Source of the DNA: Streptomyces formicae | GTDB taxonomy: Bacteria > Actinomycetota > Actinomycetes > Streptomycetales > Streptomycetaceae | Length of the DNA: 64,000 bases | Reading direction: 5' to 3' | Assembly (NCBI RefSeq): GCF_002556545.1 | Contig: NZ_CP022685.1 | Coordinates: 1,116,001-1,180,000, forward strand | Shown: positions 7,208 through 17,501 of the stretch, piece after piece | Numbering within the stretch: position 1 is the first letter of the stretch | How the letters are laid out: each line of letters begins with the position of its first letter | Made by a program: the position numbers and the translations under genes | Notes under the pieces: model-generated | Seen by the model: only the letters and a program-made list of their open reading frames with translations | The model's database searches: none | What the model was told of the DNA's origin: nothing

Positions 7208-8260
7208 TTATCCTGCGCACCCCCCTTCTTCACCGCTGTTTTTCCTGCCTTTCACCGTCGATGCGATCGCTTCTGCCACGGCGGTCACGGCGGTCTCCGC
7301 TTCGCTAAGGAGCCCCGGGAAGCCCAGGAAGCCGTGGAACATCCGCGGGTGGTGGCCGTGGGTGACCGGGACGCCCGCGGCGCGCAGGCGGCGCGCGTAG
7401 GCGACGCCCTCGTCGCACAGCGGGTCGCAGCCCGCGGTGACCAGGTGTGCGGGCGGCAGTCCGGTCAGCTCCGCGCCGAGCGGCGAGGCGTGCGGGTGGG
7501 CGCCGTCGCCGTCCGGGCCCAGGTACTGCTGCCAGAACCACCGCATGTGCGCGGCGGTCAGGAAGTAGCCCTCGGCGTTCTCCCGGTACGAGGGGGTGTC
7601 CTCGCCCGCGTCGAGGACGGGGTAGATCAGCACCTGGAGCGCGACCTCGGGCCCGCCGCGGTCCCGCGCCCTCAGCGCCGCGACCGTGGCGAGACCACCA
7701 CCGCTGCTGTCCCCCGCGGTGACCAGCGCGCCGGGATCGCCACCGAGCGAGGCCACCTCACGCGCGCACCAGCACAGCGCCGCGTAGGCGTCGTCGGCGG
7801 CCGCGGGGAAGCGGTGCTCGGGAGCGAGCCGGTACGCGACGGAGACCACGGCGGCACCGGCCCGCGCGCAGAGTCCCCGGGCCGTGGCGTCGTGGGATTC
7901 GATGCCGCACAGGGTGTAGCCGCCGCCGTGGAAGAAGACGACGGTGGGGCGGGGGCCGGTGCAGGTCTCCGGATCCGGCAGATAGACGCGTACGGGGAGT
8001 TCGGGGGCGCCGACGGGCCCCGGAATGGTGCGATCCACGACCGGTCCGACCGCGCGGGACCGCTTGGGCGGGCGCGGCGGGCGACCCCCGTCAGCCAGGA
8101 TCCGCCGGGCCTGCGCGGCATCGGTGACGGAGCCGCCGAGGTCGGGGAAGGCGGCGGAGAGCGCGTCGACGAGGGGGCGGGCTTCGGCGGCCAGGCGGTC
8201 GGGGCTGGGGGCGGGGTCGGGGCCGGTCGGGAGCCGGGTGGGCCGGTCCGTGCCCGTCAC
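7208..8260 (-). CDS. Alpha/beta hydrolase, HSL-type esterase
   Basis: A 350-residue esterase of the hormone-sensitive-lipase group. The oxyanion HGGG is in VVFFHGGGYTLCG, the nucleophile in VTAGDSSGGGLA, the Asp in TAGCDPLCDEG, and the His in RMFHGFLGF. The likely reaction is hydrolysis of short acyl esters. GTG at 8258-8260 overlaps the stop of the upstream LLM gene as GTGA, which fixes the start; the longer reading frame upstream is only overlap. Co-expression with an LLM flavoenzyme suggests a two-step oxidation and ester cleavage, as in Baeyer-Villiger type degradation, but no substrate is indicated. Confidence 0.85.
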   Translation of the reverse strand: MTGTDRPTRLPTGPDPAPSPDRLAAEARPLVDALSAAFPDLGGSVTDAAQARRILADGGRPPRPPKRSRAVGPVVDRTIPGPVGAPELPVRVYLPDPETCTGPRPTVVFFHGGGYTLCGIESHDATARGLCARAGAAVVSVAYRLAPEHRFPAAADDAYAALCWCAREVASLGGDPGALVTAGDSSGGGLATVAALRARDRGGPEVALQVLIYPVLDAGEDTPSYRENAEGYFLTAAHMRWFWQQYLGPDGDGAHPHASPLGAELTGLPPAHLVTAGCDPLCDEGVAYARRLRAAGVPVTHGHHPRMFHGFLGFPGLLSEAETAVTAVAEAIASTVKGRKNSGEEGGCAG

Positions 8261-9393
8261 GCCCCGGTCGCTTCCTGGGACCGGAAGTGGGGGATGACCT
8301 TCTCGCCCCACTGGCGCAGGGTCTCCAGACAGGCCCCCTGCGGGACCGTGCCCATCTGGATGAGACACATGATCTCGTCCGCGCCCGCGTCACGGAGGCG
8401 TTCCACGTAGGCGATGGCGTCGTCGGCCGTGCCGTAGGCGTGGTCCGCGTTGAACGTGGCGGTCGACGTCGGGCGCACCGGGATGTGGTGCTCGTGGAGC
8501 CGCGCGACGACCTGTTCGGCGGCCTTGCGCATCTCGGCCGCCTCGTCGCTGCCCTCCACGACCGCCTCGTCGGGGATGCCCGCGCCGCCGTACCAGTGCC
8601 CGATGGACTGGGCGAAGAACCGCTGCCCCCGGATGCCGACGCGCCGCGCCGTCTCCCGGTCGTCGAGGACGATCGTCGGGCAGAGCACGGAGAAGTGGTC
8701 GTTGACGACGCTGGACACGAGGCGCGCGTCGGTACGGGCCGCGATCGCGTCGTCGTAGGCGCGGCGCATCTCGGCGATCGACTCGGGCCCCGCGAACCCC
8801 ATCACCAGGGCGCCGATGCCCAGTTCGGCGGCCTGGGTGAGGGTCTCCGTCCTGCTGCAGGCGAGGAAGAGCGGCGGGTGCGGCAGCTGCGCGGGGCGTG
8901 GCAGGATCGGGTGCGGGTCGATGTCGATGAGCTCGCCGTGGTGCTCCAACTCCTCCTTCTCCCACGCCTTTCCGATGATCCGGAGGGCTTCTTCGACCTC
9001 CTGGGTCGTACGGTCCTTGTCGACTCCGCACAGCGAGGTCTCCTGCGCCGTGCCGCCCCGTCCCGCGCCGAGGTCGAGCCGCCCGCCGGAGAGCAGATCG
9101 AGCATCGCGGCGCGCTCGGCGACGCGCGCCGGGTGGTTGAAGTTGAACGGCATGCAGACGACGCCGTGCCCGATCCTGATGGTGCTCGTGCGCGCGGCGA
9201 CCCAGGTCAGGAAGATCTCCGGGGCGCTCATGTGCGCGTACCACTTGAGGGAGTGGTGCTCGACCGCCCAGATCCGGTCGAACCCCATCTCCTCGGCCAC
9301 TACGGCCTGTTCGACGCTGTCGCGGATGACCTGATGCTCACGCTCGACCGTCGGGTCGGCGAGCTGTGCCTCGAAGATGACGGAGAACTTCAC
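8257..9393 (-). CDS. LLM-class flavin-dependent oxidoreductase
   Basis: A 378-residue luciferase-like monooxygenase with a TIM-barrel pattern: VKFSVIFEAQL at the start, AEEMGFDRIWAVEHH, IRIGHGVVCMPFNFNHPARVAERAAMLDLLSGGRLDLGAGRG, and a C-terminal AIAYVERLRDAGADEIMCLIQMG. The FMN/F420-binding group uses NAD(P)H- or F420-derived electrons and oxygen. The GTG at 9391-9393 follows GGGAGGG. It is the first gene of a two-gene operon with the esterase. An 8+5+8 palindrome about 80 nt upstream probably controls it. Confidence 0.85.
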   Translation of the reverse strand: MKFSVIFEAQLADPTVEREHQVIRDSVEQAVVAEEMGFDRIWAVEHHSLKWYAHMSAPEIFLTWVAARTSTIRIGHGVVCMPFNFNHPARVAERAAMLDLLSGGRLDLGAGRGGTAQETSLCGVDKDRTTQEVEEALRIIGKAWEKEELEHHGELIDIDPHPILPRPAQLPHPPLFLACSRTETLTQAAELGIGALVMGFAGPESIAEMRRAYDDAIAARTDARLVSSVVNDHFSVLCPTIVLDDRETARRVGIRGQRFFAQSIGHWYGGAGIPDEAVVEGSDEAAEMRKAAEQVVARLHEHHIPVRPTSTATFNADHAYGTADDAIAYVERLRDAGADEIMCLIQMGTVPQGACLETLRQWGEKVIPHFRSQEATGA

Positions 9394-9472
9394 GTGCCCT
9401 CCCGGGGGTTGTGGCTCTGCCGCGCCTCTGGTGCGCCTCAACGGCGCGTGGCGCGCGCATGCTTCTCTTAGC

Positions 9473-9493
9473 CATATGACTAGTCGTCATATG
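9473..9493. promoter_or_regulatory. Palindromic operator upstream of the LLM-esterase operon
   Basis: CATATGAC (9473-9480) and GTCATATG (9486-9493) are perfect arms around TAGTC. The centre GACTAGTC (9478-9485) is itself palindromic. It lies between the MFS stop (9526) and the LLM start (9393). On the minus strand a TTGCCT lies upstream, and TAGTCA, 17 nt later, overlaps the dyad, so it could mask the promoter. A MarR- or TetR-type repressor would fit, but none is encoded next to it. Confidence 0.5.
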
Positions 9494-9525
9494 CTGAAGA
9501 GGCAAGGGCCATCACGGGGTGCGCT

Positions 9526-10773
9526 TCAGCGGTGCGACGCCTCGGGGAAGTCACGGAGCGTACGGACAGGGGCTCCGAGCAGGAGGCCGTTCGCCGCGAC
9601 GAGGGCGACGGTCACGATCCACATCGTCGGGCGGGCGCCGAGGAGCGAGCCGAGGGCGCCGCCGAGCAGCGCGCCGAGCGGAATGGTGCCGTAGTTGAGG
9701 AACAGCGTGGTCGCCGTGACGCGGCCCAGCATCTCGGGCGGGCAGTACGACTGCCGGAAACTGACGATGATGACGTTGCAGATCACCACACCGGCGAGGA
9801 CGACGACGGAGCCCACGGCGAACAGGACGAGGCGCGGGCCGGGCCGGGTCAGCGGAATGAGCAGTCCGAAGGGCGACGCGGTGAGCTGGACGACCAGCAG
9901 CCCCCTGGCGGTGCCGAGCCACCGGGTCAGGCGGCCCGCGACGAGTCCGCCCACGATGCCGCCGCATCCCCCGCAGGCGACCAGCACGCCGAGTACGCCG
10001 GAGTCGACCCCCACGGTGCGGACGAGGAAGACGACGAGGACCGCCTGGTACCCGGCCAGGGCCAGGTTCACCGCCGCGCCGTACGCGGTGAGGATCCGCA
10101 CGTGCGGGTCGCGCAGCACGAAGCGCAGGCCGTCGGAGATCTCACCGCGCAGCCGCCGCCCCGCCTTGGCCGCCGGCCTCGGTTCGGCGCCGCGCACGGC
10201 GAGCAGGCACACCGAGGAGACGACGAAGGAGAAGGCGTCGAGCAGCAGGCCGCTCGCGCTTCCCACGGTCTGCGCGACGAGGCCCCCGATCCCGGGCCCC
10301 GCCACCTTGGCGGCCTGCTCGCCGCCCTGCAACTTCGCGTTGCCCTCCATGAGTTCGGACCTGTCGACCAGGGACGGCAGATACGCGGAGTAGGCGGTGG
10401 AGAAGAAGACGGTGGCCGCGCCCGAGAGCAGTGCGACGGCGACCAGGTGCCAGATGCCGAGGACGTCGAGCCAGGCCGCGACCGGCACGCTCGCGAACAG
10501 GGCGGCGGAGACCGCGTTGGCGCACAGCATCACCGGGCGGCGGGGCAGTTGGTCGACCCAGGCACCCGCGGGCAGGCCGACGATCAGCCAGGGCAGCCAG
10601 GTCGCCGCTGTCAGGAGGCCGAGCATGAACGTCGAGGCGTCGAGCGTGGTGACCGCGACGACGGGCAGCAGGACGGAGGTGACGCTCGTGCCGAGTTTGC
10701 TGGTGGTCTCGCCGATCAGCAGCAGCCGGAAGTTCCGGTGGAATAGCAGACTCCGGCCACCGTCGTAGCTCAT
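9526..10773 (-). CDS. MFS exporter flanking the NRPS cluster
   Basis: A 415-residue transporter of the MFS_3/enterobactin-exporter-like group with about 12 hydrophobic segments. The family's loop 2-3 motif appears as GLPAGAWVDQLPRRPVMLCANAVSA, and the N-terminal RNFRLLLIGETTSKLGTSVTSVLLPVVAV is typical. Such proteins pump siderophores or peptide antibiotics. Divergent orientation from NRPS1 across a 398-bp intergenic region makes it the likely exporter and self-protection gene of the cluster (inference). The start ATG at 10773 is the only reasonable one. Confidence 0.85.
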   Translation of the reverse strand: MSYDGGRSLLFHRNFRLLLIGETTSKLGTSVTSVLLPVVAVTTLDASTFMLGLLTAATWLPWLIVGLPAGAWVDQLPRRPVMLCANAVSAALFASVPVAAWLDVLGIWHLVAVALLSGAATVFFSTAYSAYLPSLVDRSELMEGNAKLQGGEQAAKVAGPGIGGLVAQTVGSASGLLLDAFSFVVSSVCLLAVRGAEPRPAAKAGRRLRGEISDGLRFVLRDPHVRILTAYGAAVNLALAGYQAVLVVFLVRTVGVDSGVLGVLVACGGCGGIVGGLVAGRLTRWLGTARGLLVVQLTASPFGLLIPLTRPGPRLVLFAVGSVVVLAGVVICNVIIVSFRQSYCPPEMLGRVTATTLFLNYGTIPLGALLGGALGSLLGARPTMWIVTVALVAANGLLLGAPVRTLRDFPEASHR

Positions 10774-11171
10774 GGCGGGGCGAACCCTTCGCAGAAGTCG
10801 GTTCCGACCGGATTCGCGCGATCATACAAGATCAAATTCTTCGAGGCCAGTGTGGGAATTCGCCCACCGGCGCCCTAGGATATTCGCGCTCATCACCGCA
10901 GCAACACGCCTTGGGTGAAAGCGAGTCGATTTCGGATGGCGCATCCGTTTGGCACGTTTGGGAATGAGTTCGGCCGGGCCCCGGCCCCGATGAATGGCGG
11001 AGATCCGCGCGCTGTCCGGGCGCGGGAATTGGGCGTTCCTCTTTACTCGCGGGTCACTCTCGGGCCGGTGCCCCGATAGTCGAGGGGCGCAGGCGCCCCG
11101 CAACTCGCAGCGAGAACGGCCGTGATCCCACCCCTCGAAGCCCGAGCGCCGATGAGCCCAAGGAGCCCTCC
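10774..11171. promoter_or_regulatory. Divergent intergenic region between exporter and NRPS1
   Basis: This 398-bp stretch is AT-richer than its surroundings and has no convincing gene. It should hold the promoters of both the exporter and the NRPS operon. Visible elements are TATGAT on the minus strand (complement of 10821-10826), a candidate exporter -10; a perfect dyad CGGATG-GCG-CATCCG at 10933-10947; and a 7-bp hairpin GGGGCGC-AG-GCGCCCC at 11084-11099, about 70 nt before NRPS1. None matches an operator I can name. Confidence 0.4.
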
Positions 11172-14100
11172 GTGGCAGGCAGCGCGACCGATCTCCTGAG
11201 CCGATTCCACCGGGGAGCCGCCCGGCACCCCGGGCGCACCGCCGTCGTCACGCCTTCCGAGCACCTCACCCATGCCCAACTGGCCGCACGGGTCCATGAG
11301 TTGGCGACCGTCCTGGACGGGGCGGGCGTGCGCCCCGGTTCCGCCGTCGCGGTCTGTCTCCCCCGCCGCACCGACCTCGTCGCCTCGCTCCTCGCCGTCT
11401 GGCAGGTCGGCGCCGCCCAGGTGCCGCTCGACCCCGCCCATCCCGCCGAGCGCCTGCGGCCGCTCGTCGAGGACGCGGGCGCGCGCACGGTGCTCGTGGC
11501 GGGCGAGGAGCCGTCACCCGGTGCCTGGCCGCCCGGGGCCCGCGTCATCGACGTCGACGCCTTGCCCGCCCCCGACACGGGACATGAAGGTGGCGCCGCC
11601 GCACCGACGGCACACGCCGTGTCCGTGCCCTCCACGGCCCCCGCGTACGTCATCCCCACCTCCGGCACCACCGGCCGCCCCCAGGGCGTGATCGTCACCC
11701 GGGGCAACGTCGCCCACCTGGTCCGGTCCCTGGAGGAGAGCGGGGTCTATCCGCCGGAGCCCGCCCGCGTGGCGTGGAACGCCGGGCCGGGGTTCGACGC
11801 CTCGGTCCAGCAGTGGGTCCGGGTCTGCCGAGGCGACACGCTGATCCTCCCGACGGACGAACTACGCGCGGATCCCCGCCTGTTCACCGACTTCCTGCGC
11901 GCCCAGGGCGCCACCGATCTGGACGCCACCCCGTCGCACTGGGAGGTCCTCCGCCCCTGCCTCCAGACGAGCGAGGCGGCCGCGCCCGCGCTGCGCCTCT
12001 TCCTCGGCGGCGAGCCCGTGCCGCCCGCCATGTGGGCGGACCTGGCCGAACTGTCCCGGCAGGGCAGGGTGAGCGCCGTCAACCTCTACGGACCCGCCGA
12101 GTGCACCGTCGACTCCACGGCGGCCCGCGTCACGGGGCGAGGCCCGCACATCGGGGCGGCCCTGCCCGGCGTGCGGGCCCTGGCGCTCGACGAGGCGCTG
12201 CGGCCGGTCGGCGAGGGCGAGCCGGGCGAGCTCTATCTGGCCGGTGACGGCGTCGCCACGGGGTACGCGGGCCGACCCGGCGCGACGGCGACGCGCTTCG
12301 TCGCCGACCCGCTGGGCCCAGTGGGCGGCCGGATGTACCGGACCGGTGATCGCGTACGCCCGCTGCCCGGTGGGGTGTTCGCCTATCTGGGCCGCGCCGA
12401 CGACCAGGTCAAGGTGCGCGGCCACCGGATCGAACCGGCCGAGATCGAGGCGGTCGTCGGCCGTCATCCGGCCGTCACCGGAGCGCTGGTCACCACTCGC
12501 AGGGACCGGCACGGGGACCATCACCTCCTCGCGTACGTCACCTCACCGCCGCCCGCACCGCGCGGCCTCGCCGAGACGCTGCGCGCGCACTGTGCCGCGC
12601 GGCTGCCCGACGCGATGGTGCCGTCGGCCTTCGTCGTCCTCGACGCCTTCCCGCTGACCGCGAACGGCAAGAAGGACCGCTCGGCGCTGCCCGCCCCCGC
12701 CCCTGTCGGCACCACCATCCCCGACGGGTCGCCGCGCGCGCCCCGCTCGGCGACGGAGCGGACGCTGCGCGGGCTCTACGCCGAACTGCTCGCCCCCGCA
12801 CGGATCGGCGCCGACACCGGGTTCTTCGACGCGGGCGGCCACTCCCTGCTCGCCATGCGGCTCGTGGGCAGGATCCGTGCCGACCTGGGCGCGGAGCTGA
12901 CGGTGCGCGACGTCTTCGAGGCGCCGACACCGGTGACGCTGGCCCGCCGCGTGGACGCCGTGGTCGCCGGAGCAGCCGACACGACGGACGGCCGCGGGCG
13001 GCCTCCGCTGCGCCGCGCACCGCGCCCCGCCCGGCTCCCCCTGTCCCCGGCGCAGCACCGGCTCTGGTTCCTCGACCGGCTGGCAGGCCCCAACTCCACG
13101 TACAACGAACCCATGGCCTTCCGCCTGACCGGCGCCCTGGACGTGCCCGCGCTGCGGTCTGCCCTGCGGGACGTCGTGAAGCGTCACGAGTCGCTGCGCA
13201 CGGTCTTCCGCGAGGACGCGGGGGAACCCTCGCAGCACGTCCTCGCCCCAGACGCGGTGGACTTCCCCCTGCCGGTGCGCGAGGTGCGCGCCACGGAACT
13301 GGCCGAGGTGCTGCGCGACGCCGCCCGCGTCCCCTTCGACCTCACGGCCGAACCCCCGCTGCGCGCCGCGCTGTTCGCGACGGGAGCCGACACCCATGTG
13401 CTGCTGCTCGTCACCCATCACATCGCCAGCGACGGCTGGTCGCTGCGGCCGCTCGCCCGCGACCTGGCCACGGCCTACCGGGCGCGCCGCGCGGGCACCG
13501 CGCCCGACTGGCCCGAACTCCCTCTGCAGTACGCGGACTTCGCCCTGTGGCAGCGCGCGCTACTGGACCGTGACGGCGCGCCGGACGGTGCCGGAGAGCC
13601 ACCGGGCCGACAGCTGGCGTACTGGACCGACACGCTCAAGGGACTGCCCGAGGCCCTGTCGCTGCCCACGGACGGGCCCCGGCCCGCGACCGCGACCCAC
13701 CGGGGCGGGTCCGTCCCGCTGGTCTGCGACGCCGATCTGCACCGCGCGCTCGTGGCCCTCGCGCGGGACAACGGGTGCACGCTCTTCATGGTGGTGCAGG
13801 CCGCCATCGCCACCGTCCTGACCGGCATCGGCGCGGGGCACGACATCCCGATCGGCGCCGTGGTGGCGGGCCGCGACGAGCCCGCGCTCGACGAGCTGGT
13901 CGGCTTCTTCGTCCATACGCTGGTGCTCAGGACGGACACCTCGGGCGACCCGTCCTTCGAGGAGCTCCTCGCGCGGGTGCGCGAGACCGACCTCGCCGCG
14001 TTCGAGCACCAGGACCTGCCCTTCGACCAGCTCGTCGAGACGCTCCGCCCGGAGCGCGTCACGGGCCGCCAGCCGCTCTTCCAGGTCCTTCTGGCCTTCC

Positions 14101-17100
14101 AGAACAACGCGGTCGCCGCATGGGACCTCGCGGGCACGGACATGCGGACGGAGCCCGTCGAGCCACGGACCGCCAAGTTCGACCTGTCGTTCTCGGTCGG
14201 CGAACTGCGCGCCGACGACGGTGCGCCGGGCGGCCTCGACGGCTTCCTTCAGTACTCCGCCGATCTGTTCCGCCCCGCCACGGCCGAGGCGATCGCGGCC
14301 CGGTTGCTCGCCGTGCTGCGCAGCGCGGTGCGCGAACCCGGCCTGCCCGTGGGGGAGTTCGCGCCGCGGACCGACGCGGAGAACAGCGTCACCGAGTCCG
14401 AACCTCCTCCCACCCGCCCCTTCCTCACCCTCTTCGAGGAAGCGGCCGCGCGGAACCCGGACGCCACCGCCGTCGTCTTCGAGCAGGACCGTCTCTCGTA
14501 CGCCGCACTCGACGCCCGCGCCGAGAGCCTTGCCCACCTGCTGCTCTCCCGGGGTGTCGGGCCCGAGACCGTCGTCGCCTCGGCCATCCCCCGCTCCCCC
14601 GAGCTGATCGTCGCGGTGCTCGCCGTCCTGAAGTCGGGAGCCGCCCAGCTGCCGGTGGACCCCACGCACCCGCCCGACCGCATCGCGTACGTCCTCGGCG
14701 ACGCCGCTCCGGCGCTGGTGCTCGCGACCCGCGCGACCGAAGGCTCCTGCGACGCGGCCCCGGGGGTGCCCAGGATCGTCCTGGACGCGGCAGAGACCGA
14801 GGCGGCGCTGCGGGAGAGCGCGACGACGGGACGCCGCGACGGTCCGGGGCGCGCCCCCGCGCACCCTGAACATCCCGCCTACGTGATCTACACGTCCGGT
14901 TCCACCGGGCGCCCCAAGGGAGTCGTGGTGACGCGCTCCGGCCTGGACAACCTCGTCGCCCACGAGCTGCGGACGATGGCGGTGGAACCGGCGAGCCGGG
15001 TCCTTCAGTTCGCCTCTGCGGGCTTCGACTCGTTCTTCTGGGAGGTGACCATGGCGCTCTCCGCGGGGGCCGCGCTCGTCATGGCGCCCGCCCGTCGGCT
15101 CCTCCCTGGACCGGACCTGTCACGCGTGGTCGACGGGCACGGCGTCACCCATGCCACGCTCACCCCCTCCGTGCTGAGGGCGCTGCCGTCCGGCGCCCTG
15201 TCCGGCGTCGGCTCCCTGGTCGCCGCCGGTGAGGCGCTCGGCGCCGAGGAGGCCGGGCGGTGGTCGCGGGGGCGGATCCTGATCAACGCGTACGGGCCGA
15301 CCGAGACGACCGTCTGCGCCACCATGAGCCGCCCCCTCACGGACCCCTCGAAGGCGGAGGGGCCACCGCCGATCGGCGGACCGATACGCCGCACGCGCCT
15401 GTACGTGCTCGACGAACGGCTGCGACCGGCGCCGGACGGCGTGGTGGGCGAGCTGTACGTCGCGGGGGCCGGGCTCGCCCGGGGGTACGCGGGCCGCGCG
15501 CCCCTGACCGCGGGGCGGTTCGTCGCGGACCCGTTCGGTCCTGCCGGGTCCCGGATGTACCGCACCGGCGACCTCGCGCGCCGGAGGTCCGACGGGGAAC
15601 TGGAGTTCGCCGGGCGCGCCGACGACCAGGTCAAGGTGCGGGGCTTCCGCGTCGAGCCCGGCGAGATCGAGGCGCTCCTCGCCGGTCATCCGCACGTCTC
15701 GGGCTCCGCGGTCGCCGTGCGCGAGGACCGGGAGGGGGAGCGCAGGATCGTCGGCTACGTCGTACGGGACGGCGGCGCGGCCCGGCCGGGCGCGCCGACG
15801 GACAGCGAGCGCGTCGCCGACTGGCGGCGCATCCACGACGCGGTGCCCGCCGACGCGGCGCCCGCGCCCTTCGGCGAGGACTTCGCCGGGTGGCTCAGCG
15901 GGTACGACGGGAGCCCCATTCCGCTGGACCAACTGCGGCAGTGGCGGGACGAGACGCTGCGCGGGATCCGGACGCTGCGGCCCCGGAGCGTACTCGAACT
16001 GGGTGTGGGCAGCGGCCTGTTGCTGGCGCACCTGGCTCCCGAGGTGGATTCCTACTGGGGGCTCGACCTCTCGCCCCGTGCCGTCGAGCGCCTCGGACGG
16101 CACGTCGCGGAACGGCCCGCGCTCGCCGACCGCGTCGTCCTGCGCTGCCAGGGAGCCGACGACGACACCGGTGTGCCGCCGGGCCGATTCGACGTGGTGG
16201 TGCTCAACTCCGTCGCGCAGTACTTCCCCGGCGGGGCGTATCTCCTCCGGGTCCTGGAGTGTGCGGCGCGGGCGCTGGCTCCCGGCGGTTCGGTGTTCCT
16301 CGGGGACGTACGTCATCTGGGGCTCATGGAGTGCTTCCACGCCGCGGCGGCGGCGCGCAGGAGCGGCGCGGTGCCGGGCGGCCCTGCCCATCGGCAGGCC
16401 ACGGAGCGGAGCCTGGCCGGGGAACAGGAACTCCTTGTCGACCCGGAGTTCTTCCACGCGCTCACCGCCGCCCCTGGTCCCTTCACCTCATGCGACGTAC
16501 GGCTGAAGCGCGGCGCCCACCACAACGAGCTGACCCGCTACCGGTACGACGTCGTGCTGCGCACCGGTCCGGCGCCCGCCGCGGTTCCCGTGCCGGAGCG
16601 GGCCTGGGGTGCGGGCGTCCGGTCGCTCGACGACGTACGGAGGCTGGCGGGCGCACGGGAATCCGGGCCACCGGAGCCCGGCCGGCTGCGGATCACGGGG
16701 ATTCCCAACGCGCGGCTCACCGTGGACCTGGCGGCCGCGGGGCAGGCGCGGGCCGACGGCGTCGACCCCGATGAGCTCGCGCGGCTCGGCGAAGAACTCG
16801 GTCACGAGGTGGTGCTGCGCTGGTCCGCGACGGCGGGCCCCGCTTGCTTCGACGCGGAGTTCGGGGCGGGCCGCTTCGGGACCGGGGAAATCGGCGCCGG
16901 GGAGTGCCGTGCCGGGCAGGGCGGCGAGGAGCACGAGTTCGATGTCGCGCGGTACGTCAACGTCCCGTCGGCCGCGTCCGCCGACGCGCGGCTCAAGGAG
17001 TCCCTGACGCGCCGCGCCCGCGCCTTCCTGCCCTCCTACATGGTGCCCTCGGCGATCGTCGTCCTTGACCGCCTTCCGCTGACACCGCACGGCAAGCTCG

Positions 17101-17420
17101 ACCGGGCCGCGCTGCCCGACCCACGGCCCGGCGGGGACGTCACGCGCCGTCCGCCACGGACACCGCAGGAGGAGTCCTTGTGCCGGATGTACGCGGAGGT
17201 GCTCGGGCTCGACGCGGTGGGCATCGACGACAGCTTCTTCGACCTCGGCGGCCATTCGCTCCTCGTCACGCGCCTGGTCAGCCGCATCCGTGCCGAGTTC
17301 GGCGTCGAAGTGCCGGTCGGCGCGGTCTTCGACACACCGCGCGTGGCGGACCTGGTGACGCGTCTCGCCGGTGCGCGCAAGGCGCGGCCCGCGCTGCGCC
17401 GGATGCGCCGACGGGACTGA
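11172..17420 (+). CDS. NRPS, modules 1-2: A-T-C-A-MT-T
   Basis: A 2082-residue peptide synthetase that starts directly with an adenylation domain, so module 1 is the initiation module. A1 spans about residues 10-520; its specificity residues read by eye are D-A-Q-D-F-G-L-V-D-K, closest to the Gln code. Its core-3 loop reads [10 protein letters not shown], with Gln replacing the usual Lys; NGK of core 10 is intact. T1 has GGHSL at about 555. The C domain (about 618-1060) has HHIASDG, LCL type. A2 (about 1083-2000) has D-S-W-T-V-A-A-V-C-K, close to Phe. A methyltransferase with [17 protein letters not shown] at about 1605 is inserted between cores 8 and 10, the N-methyltransferase position. T2 is at about 2025. 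GTG start with AAGGAG. Confidence 0.93.
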   Translation: MAGSATDLLSRFHRGAARHPGRTAVVTPSEHLTHAQLAARVHELATVLDGAGVRPGSAVAVCLPRRTDLVASLLAVWQVGAAQVPLDPAHPAERLRPLVEDAGARTVLVAGEEPSPGAWPPGARVIDVDALPAPDTGHEGGAAAPTAHAVSVPSTAPAYVIPTSGTTGRPQGVIVTRGNVAHLVRSLEESGVYPPEPARVAWNAGPGFDASVQQWVRVCRGDTLILPTDELRADPRLFTDFLRAQGATDLDATPSHWEVLRPCLQTSEAAAPALRLFLGGEPVPPAMWADLAELSRQGRVSAVNLYGPAECTVDSTAARVTGRGPHIGAALPGVRALALDEALRPVGEGEPGELYLAGDGVATGYAGRPGATATRFVADPLGPVGGRMYRTGDRVRPLPGGVFAYLGRADDQVKVRGHRIEPAEIEAVVGRHPAVTGALVTTRRDRHGDHHLLAYVTSPPPAPRGLAETLRAHCAARLPDAMVPSAFVVLDAFPLTANGKKDRSALPAPAPVGTTIPDGSPRAPRSATERTLRGLYAELLAPARIGADTGFFDAGGHSLLAMRLVGRIRADLGAELTVRDVFEAPTPVTLARRVDAVVAGAADTTDGRGRPPLRRAPRPARLPLSPAQHRLWFLDRLAGPNSTYNEPMAFRLTGALDVPALRSALRDVVKRHESLRTVFREDAGEPSQHVLAPDAVDFPLPVREVRATELAEVLRDAARVPFDLTAEPPLRAALFATGADTHVLLLVTHHIASDGWSLRPLARDLATAYRARRAGTAPDWPELPLQYADFALWQRALLDRDGAPDGAGEPPGRQLAYWTDTLKGLPEALSLPTDGPRPATATHRGGSVPLVCDADLHRALVALARDNGCTLFMVVQAAIATVLTGIGAGHDIPIGAVVAGRDEPALDELVGFFVHTLVLRTDTSGDPSFEELLARVRETDLAAFEHQDLPFDQLVETLRPERVTGRQPLFQVLLAFQNNAVAAWDLAGTDMRTEPVEPRTAKFDLSFSVGELRADDGAPGGLDGFLQYSADLFRPATAEAIAARLLAVLRSAVREPGLPVGEFAPRTDAENSVTESEPPPTRPFLTLFEEAAARNPDATAVVFEQDRLSYAALDARAESLAHLLLSRGVGPETVVASAIPRSPELIVAVLAVLKSGAAQLPVDPTHPPDRIAYVLGDAAPALVLATRATEGSCDAAPGVPRIVLDAAETEAALRESATTGRRDGPGRAPAHPEHPAYVIYTSGSTGRPKGVVVTRSGLDNLVAHELRTMAVEPASRVLQFASAGFDSFFWEVTMALSAGAALVMAPARRLLPGPDLSRVVDGHGVTHATLTPSVLRALPSGALSGVGSLVAAGEALGAEEAGRWSRGRILINAYGPTETTVCATMSRPLTDPSKAEGPPPIGGPIRRTRLYVLDERLRPAPDGVVGELYVAGAGLARGYAGRAPLTAGRFVADPFGPAGSRMYRTGDLARRRSDGELEFAGRADDQVKVRGFRVEPGEIEALLAGHPHVSGSAVAVREDREGERRIVGYVVRDGGAARPGAPTDSERVADWRRIHDAVPADAAPAPFGEDFAGWLSGYDGSPIPLDQLRQWRDETLRGIRTLRPRSVLELGVGSGLLLAHLAPEVDSYWGLDLSPRAVERLGRHVAERPALADRVVLRCQGADDDTGVPPGRFDVVVLNSVAQYFPGGAYLLRVLECAARALAPGGSVFLGDVRHLGLMECFHAAAAARRSGAVPGGPAHRQATERSLAGEQELLVDPEFFHALTAAPGPFTSCDVRLKRGAHHNELTRYRYDVVLRTGPAPAAVPVPERAWGAGVRSLDDVRRLAGARESGPPEPGRLRITGIPNARLTVDLAAAGQARADGVDPDELARLGEELGHEVVLRWSATAGPACFDAEFGAGRFGTGEIGAGECRAGQGGEEHEFDVARYVNVPSAASADARLKESLTRRARAFLPSYMVPSAIVVLDRLPLTPHGKLDRAALPDPRPGGDVTRRPPRTPQEESLCRMYAEVLGLDAVGIDDSFFDLGGHSLLVTRLVSRIRAEFGVEVPVGAVFDTPRVADLVTRLAGARKARPALRRMRRRD

Positions 17421-17501
17421 CCGGACGTGCCGTCACCCACCGCTCGCCCCCGGACCACTGCGGCCGCCCACCCGGCGGCCCCCGAACGACAAGGGTGCTC
17501 C

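Noticed and set aside
5783..8410. An 875-codon plus-strand frame
   Set aside because: It is antisense to the DUF6421 and esterase genes, has no recognisable domain, and its composition is that of a complementary-frame shadow.
10936..11079. A 47-codon plus-strand frame before NRPS1 that could be a leader peptide
   Set aside because: It has no ribosome site and no G/C bias at third positions over its first half, and it contains no regulatory codon run. Chance is more likely.
10822..11103. A 93-codon minus-strand frame between the exporter and NRPS1
   Set aside because: Arg/Pro-rich, no ribosome site, no family, and it would cover the expected promoter region.
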